A stretch of DNA of 64,000 nucleotides from positions 28,555,735 to 28,619,734 of the forward strand of contig OY747712.1 in assembly GCA_963556495.2 (NCBI GenBank), written 5' to 3'. This stretch comes from Valencia hispanica (lineage: Eukaryota; Chordata; Actinopteri; Cyprinodontiformes; Valenciidae). The notes beneath the pieces were generated by a model. The model made no database searches. It was not told the origin of the DNA and saw only the letters and a program-made list of their open reading frames with translations. Of this stretch, positions 48,901 through 64,000 are shown one piece after another (the first letter of the stretch is position 1; each line of letters opens with the position of its first letter). The position numbers were made by a program, and so were the translations under genes.

Positions 48901-51520
48901 CGGGGCGGGGTTTCTCCGGCTGGACGTAGCGCGTGGAAGGATCACGTTATTCCAGCCAGATCTTCCCCAACCCTGCGGGCGCCCCGGCCGGCCAGGAGGA
49001 GGCAGTATACAGCCCCAGGACTAGTGCATGTTTTTGTGGGAGTAGCTCACATTAGCTGCTCAAGGAAACACGGGGAGAACATGCAAACTCCACACAGAAA
49101 GGCCCTTTCGCCAACCCCACCCAGGGTGTGGGTGCTGATGATGTGGGGGAACAAACACACCCTCAGCACCCACAGCGTCCCCGGCGGTAATCGAACCCGG
49201 GACCTTCTAGCTGTGAGGTGAGCCAGGCTACCAGCTGCGCCACCGTGCCCCCTTGAAGAGTGTCACTTAATGTTTTTGCTAGTCTATCCTGGGGTTTGCC
49301 AGTATAGATGTTGAAGTCCCCCACAATGATAAATTGGTCATAATCGATACATATTACAGAAAGAAGGTCGCTGAAATCATTGAATTTAGAGTTTAGTTTT
49401 GGGGGTTCATATAAACTTAGTAATAGAGCTTTGTTAGGCTAATTTATCTGGGTAGCTAGGTATTCAAAAGAGTCAAATGTGCCCAGGGATATCTTTTTAA
49501 TGTTCATTGAGTTATGAAAAATTGTGGCTACGCCTCCACCTCTTCTACGTTTCCTGCTCTCGCTTAAAAAATAATAATTTGGAGGAGTAGATTCTTTCAA
49601 TGCAGTTGTTTCATTATTTACGTCTAGCCAGGTTTCTGATAATAATAAAAATAAATAAATTTAAAAAAAGGCGTGTACATTATTTTTAGTGTTGAATTCA
49701 TTGATTAGGAACGACTTCCCTGAAAGAAACCTAATATTTAATAAAACTAATTTAAGTAGATGATGATGGGTTGCTGAACCTTCTGACAGGTGATCAATTT
49801 GCAATTTGGTTTAATATGAGAGCATTTGGCTTTATTTTTTATTTTTCTGCTGCTTATAAGCACTGGAATACTACTCTCAGGGAGGCCGAGCAACTTCTTG
49901 GAGACAATGGGAGTAGATTTACTGTCCGGTCCCTTTCTATATCAGATGTCCTTTATTACCTGTTGGGGCATGGTCGCAATACATCCAGTGTTAGTCCTAG
50001 GGGCCTGATGTAGTCCAAGTTTCGGTGTTTGTATATCCCAATTCTAAGACCCCCAACGTAACTCTAGTGAACCTGCATAGGTCCACAGCTCTGTTAAGAG
50101 GAAAAATATAAAATCTGCCTATTATGGAAGAGTGGCAAGAAAAAAAAACAAAAGAGGTGCACTGGTCAGATGTGACCAAAATTGAACTTTTTGGTTGATT
50201 GCAAAATGCTATGGCTTAAAGTAGGGTTGTCAAACTTTTTACCATTTTGGGCCACATCAAGATCTTGAATGTCCTTAAAGGGCCAATTGTGGCTAAAACT
50301 ATCTTTAACATACTAAAATATTAATAAATATCTGTCTCCTCATTCGACGAGCACCTCCTAAAATTAAATAATACTGAACATCTTTTCACAATGATGTGAT
50401 TTAGCACTACTCTAATAAACACTGATTTGATTTGACTGATAAAATAGTATTTAGGTGCATATAAATAGAACTTAAAGGTTATATTTATATGGTCCTCTAG
50501 AGTTTAGAGGGCCACATTAATGGCGGGCCGGATTTGGCTTTGAGTCTCACATGTGGTTTAAAGGAAAACCAACCGCATGTTATCCTATAAACACAATTCC
50601 TTTGGTGACATATGGTAGTTGGACCGTCATGCGGTGGGGATGCTATTCTTCAGTAGCAACAGGGAAGCTGATTAGAGTTGATTGGAAAAAGATGGATAGA
50701 GGTAAATGCAGGGAGAATCCTGACAGAAAACCTGTTAAAAGGTTGTAAAAAAGTTGACTGTGATGGAGGCTCATCTTCTTGCAGGACAGTAACCCTAAAC
50801 CTACAACCATAGCTACAGTGCGTCATGGCAACAAAGTCGTGACCTAAAGCCAAATTAGAAATGTACAGCAATAACTTGAAAGTTGTTGTTGTTCAGACAC
50901 GTTGCATCCCATACGACTGCGCTTGTATAGATGTGGAAAAGCTGGGAGAGACAAAACTTTAAAAACTTGAAGCTGTCATTTTAAAGAAAGTTAATTCTAC
51001 AAAGTATTAACCCGTGTTGGATATAAGGACATGCCACTCTTTTTTTTGGATTTTTATATTTGCATGAAAGTTTTTAAAAGCTATGTTGCCTATTACTTCG
51101 ATTTTGCATTTATAGATTACTTTTGTGTTGGTACATCACAGAAAACCCCAATAAATTACGCTGATGTTTGTTGTTTATAACTATAAAATGGGGGGAAAAT
51201 TTGGGAAATGAGTACTTCTTCTACCAGATATATCTGTGGGAGTTATCTCCGTGTGTCGTGATCTAGTCCCATCTTCAACAATGATATGAACAGCTGAGAG
51301 GAGCATACACATACCGTAAAATATAAACTACAGTATTTTCCTACTGTCCCTAAACAGCAAACCATCTATGGATGAGAACGCAGACCCCAGCGATGGTCTC
51401 ATGAGCGTGTTGAAGAAGATTTACGAGGATGGAGATGATGAGATGAAGAGAACTATCAACAAAGCCTGGACAGAGTCGCAAGACAAGAAGAAAAGAGGGG
51501 AAGATATGATGGACTTCTAA
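42955..51520 (+). CDS. cacybp: Calcyclin-binding protein / Siah-interacting protein
   Basis: Adaptor that links Siah E3 ligase to Skp1-type ubiquitin ligase complexes and binds S100A6 and other S100 proteins; cytosolic and nuclear. Six exons: 42955-42972, 44318-44531, 44647-44743, 44832-44931, 45487-45581 and 51358-51520, phases all consistent, giving 228 aa, the same length as human. The N-terminal helical hairpin has [20 protein letters not shown]. The CS domain starts at [20 protein letters not shown] and includes [20 protein letters not shown]. The C-terminal SGS domain includes [29 protein letters not shown] and ends GEDMMDF. A run of eight Gln (CAA/CAG, 44441-44464) sits at about residues 48-55, where human has only scattered Gln. 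Intron 5 (5.8 kb) is filled by nested transposons. A polyadenylation signal is at 51637-51642. Confidence 0.95.
43725..44100 (+). mobile_element. L2 LINE 3' end in cacybp intron 1
   Basis: [20 protein letters not shown] resembles the L2 C-terminal 'RS-FS-xAPKLWNxLP' region, followed by a T-rich 3' UTR ending GGGCTGTATAAATAAAAAGA. Degenerate and 5'-truncated. Confidence 0.6.
46236..49995 (-). mobile_element. Long L2 LINE inserted in the Tc1
   Basis: On the minus strand, from 5' to 3': an endonuclease part antisense to TTTGCCAGTATAGATG and GATGTTGAAGTCCCCCAC (about 49290-49330, reading [10 protein letters not shown]), a linker with [17 protein letters not shown] (48412-48340), then the [41 protein letters not shown] and [18 protein letters not shown] (47820-47206). 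The palm YADD is lost through a small deletion, giving YHMQMI instead. Next come [18 protein letters not shown] and FKILLLL, then a 3' UTR with AGCACACTTTCAACAACAG at 46260-46278. It is the longest L2 copy in the window (about 3.2 kb without the SINE). Confidence 0.82.
48728..49254 (-). mobile_element. Full-length tRNA-SINE with target-site duplication
   Basis: On the minus strand it begins AAGGGGGCACGGTGGCGCAG (A box TGGCGCAGCTGG), has the B box GGTTCGATTAC near 49188-49198, a GC-rich body (GGGCCCGGAAGGGGCCC on the plus strand) and an A-rich end (AAAAAAATCG). It is flanked by 14-bp direct repeats, GAATAGTGTCACTT at 48714-48727 and GAAGAGTGTCACTT at 49255-49268, with one mismatch. It interrupts the L2 endonuclease region and is the youngest or near-youngest layer. 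Confidence 0.85.
50222..50555. mobile_element. hAT-like MITE with 8-bp target duplication
   Basis: About 334 bp with ends of the CAGGGGTGTCAAACT type (left TAGGGTTGTCAAACTTTTTA; right reverse complement CACATGTGAGACTCAAAG) and internal GGGCCACA / GGGCCACATTAATGGCGGGCC. Flanked by GCTTAAAG (50214-50221) and GTTTAAAG (50556-50563), one mismatch. It interrupts the Tc1 transposase remnant right after the FG-x2-NAKCYG-like region. Confidence 0.8.
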
Positions 51521-51729
51521 ATATTCCTCCTTTTTTTCTACAGTGTGACTAAATTAAACCTTCAAAGTTCAAGCATGCATGACCTAAATATTAAAAACTA
51601 GAGCTCACATCCTTGGAGAATATTGTAAAGGCCTTCAATAAACAGATTTTGGTTCCGTATAGGTTTAGATTAGTCATGAGCTGCAATGGATAGATATTAC
51701 TATGTTGAAAAGGAAAGAAAAAGCCACGT

Positions 51730-51744
51730 CCAGCAGATGGCGCC
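51730..51744 (+). promoter_or_regulatory. CTCF-like motif downstream of cacybp
   Basis: CCAGCAGATGGCGCC matches all 15 positions of the CTCF core consensus. A third plus-strand motif, CCACCAGGTGGCAGG (14 of 15), lies at 52361-52375 between cacybp and plk3. Confidence 0.5.
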
Positions 51745-52740
51745 TTTCACACAGTGATTGATCCTCATTGCTTGATAAAAATTCCAACACTCAAGGAGTA
51801 AGTTGTGGGTAGTGTAGTCTGTTTCCATTCCTTCGAGGCGGATGTGTTTGTAACCATGCCAAAGTCAAGCCTCAGTTTTCCTATAAATTAAGACACCCTC
51901 AGAGGGATTCATTCCATAAATCGAACAATATACATAAAAGCATAATTCTGCTTTAAGGCCATTATACTCCTTTATTGCTAATTGAAATGAAAACCAATAT
52001 GTAATTATTTCGTCTTTTATATTTTATTCTTATTGGATAGCGTTTATTACATGTGAAGAGTTTGACTGTTTTTATTGTGTTCTCTTCCCCAAATAGCTAT
52101 TGAAAAACTTTACTTAATTTTGCTCCTTGGACTTCACTGGTACTGTTTCTTTGTCTTCTTTTTTTCTGTCATCGGAATTGGTCATTAAATTCAACAAAGA
52201 TAACACTTGAACTCACTTCTGTTTTTTGTTTACATTCACCAATCACGCTATATAAAGGGTACGTTGTGCCATTTGGAAATTTAGATTTTCGTGTATTTTA
52301 AAAGATTTATTTTAAAGCCCTTAAATCTAAGTAAAGAATATTAGATTTTGCAAGTTTTCTCCACCAGGTGGCAGGTTTGACTTGGGAGGGGTGGGAGGAT
52401 TTTGATTTGGAGCCTTTGATTAAGCAGTTTAGACTGTGTGCTGTTGTTTTTGTAGGTAATGTAGGACTAAGCTCTTTAATCTTGCATTTCACAAATTTAC
52501 TGACTCATTTATGATTCGTCCATAACTGCATGAATCCGTTAACTTTTTTGGTAAAACATAGGATTTAGGAAGCGTCTTACTTTAAAAACTGAACTGAGGA
52601 TTAAAATAAGACTTCTGACCTAATTTAGTAAAGTGTTGTGGGTTATTGTTTTCTTATATACTGTTTCATTCATATTTCTGATATGCTCCTGATCCACACT
52701 TCTGTGAGATTCTGAGCAAACCATTGGGACTTTCTCCTCC

Positions 52741-52784
52741 CTCCGCCCCAACCGATCTCCGTGACGTCACGGCTGACTATATAG
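52741..52784 (+). promoter_or_regulatory. plk3 core promoter: GC box, CRE, TATA box
   Basis: Within 44 bp there are CTCCGCCCCA (Sp1-type GC box, 52741-52750), the palindromic GTGACGTCAC holding a full CRE TGACGTCA (52762-52769), and TATATAG (52778-52784). Transcription would start around 52806-52812. A consensus CRE 9 bp before a TATA box is the layout of CREB-driven immediate-early promoters, fitting the known rapid induction of the PLK2/PLK3 subfamily. Confidence 0.75.
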
Positions 52785-52813
52785 CCTCGCAGATGTGTGT
52801 CCAGACACGCCAG

Positions 52814-52861
52814 ATGGAGAAAGCCGGAGCAGAGGGATATAATACAGAGCATCATACTTAA
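52814..52861 (+). CDS. Upstream ORF in the plk3 leader (15 codons)
   Basis: ATG at 52814, stop TAA at 52859-52861, encoding MEKAGAEGYNTEHHT. It lies just downstream of the predicted start site and 70 nt before the first in-frame kinase ATG, so it would be included only if transcription starts at or before about 52810. A role in limiting translation is possible; there is no evidence that the peptide itself matters. Confidence 0.35.
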   Translation: MEKAGAEGYNTEHHT

Positions 52862-52931
52862 TTCTGAGAAAATACGCAGGAGGAAGGATTTGTACGCAAA
52901 AAGACAAAAAAACAACCGAGTTATATATTTC

Positions 52932-59229
<6,298 letters not shown>

Positions 59230-61015
59230 GAGCAGAGCTCTGTGCTCTACAGGCGGAGTGGCGGATACTTCAGAAGCAGCCAGACCGGTTACTGGCTTTT
59301 TTTTTTTTTTTTTTTTTTTTTGCCCTTACTTGGCCTTTGCTAGTTTTGTTTACTTTCCTCAAGGCAGTGCAGAGGGCAGGTGAAGCCTGTTTTTTAACTG
59401 ATGAAAATCTGCTCAACTCGACGGAGTGACTGTCTCTCCTGGACTGTTATTACCAGGGTGATTGGTTTGAATGACCTTGATGACATTGAGCGATGGTGAA
59501 GTTACCCAAAGAAGTGTCTGCCTGAAGGGTTTGTGCCTACCAGTTTTGCCTCAAAAGCTATCCACCTGGAAGGTTTTGATACCTGAAAGAAGAGATTAGT
59601 ACCTTGCCTGAAATGATGGAGAGTGTACACGAAGTCCCACTTAACTTTCCTTTACTCACTGAGAACCACGGCTTCTCGGATGGATTTTTGAACGCCAATG
59701 ACCGTGCAGCTTTTCAGCTGATGACTGACTGCGCAGGCATGGTTTCTCAAAGGTTCAAAAACACTAAAACAAAACTGTTCAAATTCCTTGCAAATGAAAA
59801 GGGTTGATCTTGTGGTTGAAATGCAGTGAGGCTCGCTTTTTCCCAAAATGGCGTTTCAGCAGTAAGTTCTTCTTCCCTGTAGACTGCGACTGTGATCTTT
59901 GTTTTTAAGCGGAGTTGCTTTCAGATTTAACAATAGTTTGACTTGAGAGAGAGAACCTCCTACCCTCAGTTGCTTTCTGGCCCTTATGAAACATGGTGCA
60001 CATTCATTATTTATTTTGTTTTTTTTATTGTTTTTTTTTCTCTGAAAATGAGCCAACATAAGATCGCTTAAGATCTGAACCTCACACGCACAATATTTTC
60101 AGGCTCATTTAATGAAGGCGATACTAAGTCATTGCTTCTGCTGCAATGTCACTTTTTTTTTTTTTTTTTTTTCTCGATGCAAATTTCACTGATGCGGTAC
60201 ACAAGATGCTACAGGGACAAACACTGTTTTGCACTTTTATTTCCTTTAACTTTTTTGACTACATTTTTATATTCTTCACTTGTTATATTTTATTAGGTTT
60301 TTAACCAAATATTAAAGGTTTCGGTTTTAAAAATGATTTGGGTTTTTTAAAACTCACTTGAAGTAGGTGAATGTGTGTCCTATACACAAGCGCCAGGAAA
60401 CGAAGCTGTTCATTGGGAACCTGAGGGTGTGGAGGTTTGGATAAAAGTGCCTTTCTGAGGGATGTCTGTATAGTGCAATAACAACCCTTTGATGAATGTC
60501 AAGCTGGCTACAAGCAAGATTTCAGATGGGTTTTTAAAGTGGAGTTTACTTTTGCACTTTGAGCCAAGTAGCAAAAGTAAATCCGATAGCACTACACTCT
60601 CACTACCTGGTATAAGCTTTTAGAACAACTGTTAGAAGTATATAGCCCAATAATATCCACTATGGAAAAAAGAAAACCTTGTATTCTGTTGTACTGTACT
60701 GTAATCCTTCTGGTTTACATTGCTTTCTTGATCCAGAGTTGTATCCTTAAAACTGTGACTTGGAATGCAAGTATTACTTACATGTGTTCCCAAAAACACC
60801 CAGTGTTGTGAAAGCCATCTGCCAATTCAGAAGAGTTTATTTTTTCGGCACATGTCTTTATTTATTTTTTTATTTATGCATGTTCTTGGTTTTTTATTTA
60901 TTGTGTAAATGTTGCGGTCTTGACACGAGAAAATGTTCAATTCCGATCACCTTTTCTTTTGTATGTCATGTTTTGGGTGAAAATGGGACAAAAATAAAGT
61001 TTATTGAAAATTTCT
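59230..61015 (+). promoter_or_regulatory. plk3 3' UTR with AU-rich elements and poly(A) signal
   Basis: About 1.8 kb. It has T-rich tracts (59298-59321, 60152-60172), ATTTA-type clusters (around 60005-60015 and 60858-60902, for example TTTATTTATTTTTTTATTTA) and the polyadenylation signal AATAAA at 60993-60998. AU-rich destabilising elements fit a rapidly turned-over immediate-early mRNA. No other gene was seen here. Confidence 0.6.
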
Positions 61016-64000
61016 TTACTTTGCTTCCGAGTTGTATTTTAACATTGATCATAAAATATATTTTTCTGTTTGTATTCTCTCCAATATTGACTCGTATCTA
61101 GGCCTGTCGTGATAACATTCTGCTGGATGTTAAACTGCCCCAGAAATGTGATAAACAAAAATCTAGTAGTTTTTAACCCAATTTCAACTAATGTAGTAAT
61201 GCATCTACACCCTTTAAACGATCAATATTGGAATTTCTAAAATACATTTAGCACTGCAACTGGAAGACATTTTTAATATCCAACATAAATGAACACAACC
61301 GAAACAATAAAATGAACTCTAAACAAAATTGCCATTCAAAAAAATATTTACTTGTCACAGAACAGGAAAAATGACCAGAAAGGAGTTTTGTAAACCAAAA
61401 GGGCAAACTAGCAACAAAAACTCAGTTTGAATAAAAAATGTACTCTGCCACTATGGATATATGGACCATTTCTGCATTTTTCATCCTGTCTCTTTAGTAG
61501 AAAGAGGGAAACTCAAAGGAAAAAAAAAAAAATCAAGGATTGCAAATGGAAAATATTGTGCCTGGAAAAATTGAGTTTATTTTTTGTGATTGGTTCATTG
61601 TTTGTCGGGCCTACTTGTATCATTTGAAACTTCTTGCATCTACTGGTTTAGGTATAGTTGTTAGTCACTTAGATTTTTATTTTTTGGGAAGGGGAGTTTT
61701 GGATTGGCTTATTCAATACCAAATGTATCCTTTATCAAGACTTTAGATTTTTCAGACCAAACTGTTTTGAGGAGTGTGGACCGTTCCGACTGCATAAAAA
61801 TGTAATATATGCTTTCAGTCGAACTCCATGTCAGATGCCACTGGGCTCGTTTTTAGTATAAAAGTAGCATTTTATAATCTTTTGGGAAACAAGTTACTGT
61901 TTTGGTGGTTTACCCTCATTGAACCTTAAACAGCTGTTTGATACTTTCAAAAGAAGATTGAAGCAGTATTTGAGTCTGGAAAGAGATTTAAAGAGTTCTC
62001 AAAAGATGAAATTAGTTATTCTATTGTATGGAAAATTATAGTGGAGGACAGTCAAAGAATAATTTCCACATTGCCTGTCTAAACAGGTTCACTCCAACAA
62101 CAGAACACAAGATGCTTAAAAACAAGATATCATTGGAGCTATAGCAGGCTCCTGCTACTGTAAAACCAGGTTGTACATTGCAGAACCTCATCAAACATCT
62201 CACGTTTGAAAGTGACTGAACAGGAACAAGAAGTGTGTCCTTGAGGTTATCCCCACCAAAGATGGTAAAAATAGCCATTTGTTACCTTTTTATCTCAGAA
62301 TACACATTTCTGTGGACATCTTTCGATTCATCCTTAGTGTTTACCTACACTGGACCCCTCCAGTAAAGTGAAAATGGATCTTCATACAGGCTCTCAGAAG
62401 GAAAATTAACTGAAAGATGTGTCCAAATCAACCTAGAAATGTTTTTGTCAGACAAAATCAACCATCTTCCATGGTCAATACAGTCATAAATTTAAATCCA
62501 ATAGATAACCTGTGAAGGGAACTAGAGAGAAGCATGTATAAGAAGAGGACAGATGAGTGTGAATGACTGAGAGATTGTACAAAGAAGAATGGTCAAAGTT
62601 TGCTGAACGTTCCAGTCCTGTTAAATGTTAAAGGAAAATAGGGCTGTTCCATGCGGAAAAGGGTGGATGTACAAAGTAATCACAACAGGGGTCCTGACAA
62701 TTGTGCCTTGCTGTCATTACTATGAGCAAGGGATTTTCTCCCAACTGAATACTTGTTTTGAGATGAAAAGTTTGGATATTTCCAAACCAAACCTTAGAAT
62801 TTATTGAAAGGTTGTTTAGAGACCCTTATCTGGGGTTTTTATGAATGTGGGCAGCACTGTAAGTTCACCAGAGTGTTTAAACTGTGCCTGTTTAGAAATG
62901 CAGCCTTGTCAGTCTGAGAAAGCCTACTTGCTGTAATGAAATCTCTGCTGCTGCTGCTGACTCCTAGAACGAAGTGTACACTCAAAGTTTATTTTCTCTT
63001 CCTGGTAATGTGATCACTTCAAAGAACTCTTCCAACAGTCAGAAGGCGTTGTAGTACACATCTGCAGATTATACCCCAGGCATTTTTTTTCTTTTTTCTC
63101 TACATTGTTAAAATTCTGCTGTGCAGTAGTAACTAAATGTCTGTCATCTATAAGTAAAGCAATAGACATCCTAGGAGTACGTGCTGCAGTTTAAAGCCCC
63201 TTCGCCTAACAAAAGGGGAACAGGTCCAAAAATTGCATGTGGCTCCATTAGTTACAAACAAAAGCAGAAGACAGGACAAGTTTTTCTAGTTTTTCAGGTT
63301 GTTACCATTAAAAATGATATGCACTGACAAGAAACTTTCAGCACACTGTCACAGACTGATTTATAATTTCAGAAAAACAAAGAAAGTTAAAAAGAAGCAT
63401 GACACATTTTGACTGAAGAGAAATCACAAACGTGTTTATTAACATAGAGTTGGAGCACAACGCACAAACTTATAAGGGTTGTGTCAGTTGTTCAATCAGG
63501 ATATGGATGGTGTCTTAGAAAGTGCAAAAGTTATTTTAAAGTACAGAACCAAAATGAAAAGATGGGAGGGATGGGATGGATTGAATAAAACACTCGCTTT
63601 TAGTCAAAGACCCATCAGCACCTGCCACCTGCAAAGCAACAAAACAACGAGCAGCCTTCCAGGAAAGCCAGGACTAAATTCTCAGCAGTTGTGAAATGTA
63701 TTGTGATAACTCGTTTGAAAATGCAAGGTCTGTTTGAATTGCATTTTGGTTAAATATGTTGTATTCATCATCAAGTAAGAAAAATAAATAGAAAGAAGGG
63801 CAGCTCAAAAGCATTTGGTTTTGATTGTGTTAAACATCTTTGTCGTATATTCTGAGCGACTCCTTCTCTAGATAAGGAACAGAAATGGTTCTCAGTTATG
63901 ACATGGGTAAGATACTTACGTTATTGTTAAAGCTTGTAAAGCATGCCATGTTATCCCCAGGAGGAAGATTTAGACCCGAAGCCTTTAGAATAATTAAAAC
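61016..64000. other. Intergenic; one transposase relic, possible antisense gene end
   Basis: AT-rich. At 62475-62620 the plus strand reads like a decayed Tc1-type end of transposase: TTTAAATCCAATAGATAACC (LNPIDNL), GGAACTAGAGAGAAGC, GATTGTACAAAGAAGAATGG and GTCAAAGTTTGC, corresponding to [12 protein letters not shown]...EEWxKxP. Near the right edge, TTTATT at 63433-63438 could be a minus-strand polyadenylation signal of a convergent gene lying off the window; this is weak. Confidence 0.35.

Larger units (their letters stand above)
45661..51230 (+). mobile_element. Tc1-like transposon split by two later insertions
   Basis: Left part 45661-46235 starts CAGTATCTTGCAGAAATATT next to a TA and includes the 5' coding decay products (AGAACGGCAACTCTATCAAG, AGGAGAGCATTAATCAGAG). 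Right parts 50000-50221 and 50564-51230 include TCAGATGTGACCAAAATTGA (first catalytic Asp region, WSDxTKIE), TTGGTTGATTGCAAAATGCTATG, GGTGACATATGGTAGTTGG and a decayed end (AAAATTTGGGAAATGAGTAC). Summed, the element is about 1.5-1.7 kb, normal for Tc1. It is the oldest layer of the nest in cacybp intron 5. Confidence 0.7.

Noticed and set aside
48778..49221. 147-codon plus-strand frame
   Set aside because: It is antisense to a tRNA-derived SINE with target duplication.
52797..52931. Upstream in-frame extension of plk3 from the ATG at 52797
   Set aside because: That ATG lies within about 20 bp of the TATA box, upstream of the expected transcription start.

Overview
The window is vertebrate nuclear DNA, almost certainly from a ray-finned (teleost) fish. 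It is AT-rich, has long introns with GT-AG boundaries, and is packed with repeat types typical of teleosts: L2, Rex3/RTE and CR1-L2-Rex1-type LINEs, Tc1-like DNA transposons, hAT-like MITEs and tRNA-derived SINEs. No prokaryotic, viral, CRISPR or operon structure is present. Exons were deduced by joining reading frame, splice signals and recalled family sequence; no search was run.

Host genes. (1) The 5' coding part of a tenascin, best matching tenascin-W (tnw, human TNN), on the minus strand at 2949-4122; the rest of the gene lies off the left edge. (2) mrps14, mitoribosomal protein uS14m, plus strand, 38720-41431, three exons, 138 aa. (3) cacybp (calcyclin-binding/Siah-interacting protein), plus strand, 42955-51520, six exons, 228 aa. 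(4) A Polo-like kinase best matching plk3, plus strand, 52932-59229, 15 coding exons, about 663 aa, with a CRE plus TATA promoter and an AU-rich 3' UTR. From memory, TNN, MRPS14 and CACYBP are neighbours on human 1q25, so the first three form a conserved block; PLK3 is on human 1p, so its adjacency here is a lineage-specific join. The genes share no pathway; the arrangement is positional.

Layout. 1-2.9 kb: tnw intron with a SINE, a MITE and a transposase scrap. 4.6-6.0 kb: SINE-like sequence and a LINE with an open RT tail. 9.5-10.7 kb: Tc1 relic. 14.9-15.5 kb: a (CT)n tract and a broken THAP domain. 17.0-17.2 kb: an unassigned but exon-like stretch on the minus strand. 19.2-20.0 kb: Rex3. 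22.0-23.9 kb: a three-level nest (SINE, Tc1, GC-richer insert). 25.3-33.3 kb: dense L2, Tc1 and SINE cluster including a well-preserved Tc1 copy. 33.3-38.7 kb: mostly unique intergenic DNA with candidate conserved noncoding blocks. 45.7-51.2 kb: a Tc1 copy inside cacybp intron 5 split by an L2 that is itself split by a SINE, plus a hAT MITE. 61-64 kb: intergenic DNA with one transposase relic.

I found no convincing new molecular system. The items most worth checking are the unassigned exon at 17040-17205, the THAP relic, the nested transposons, the nearly open Tc1 transposase, the divergent CTCF-like motifs around mrps14/cacybp, and the plk3 promoter/uORF arrangement.
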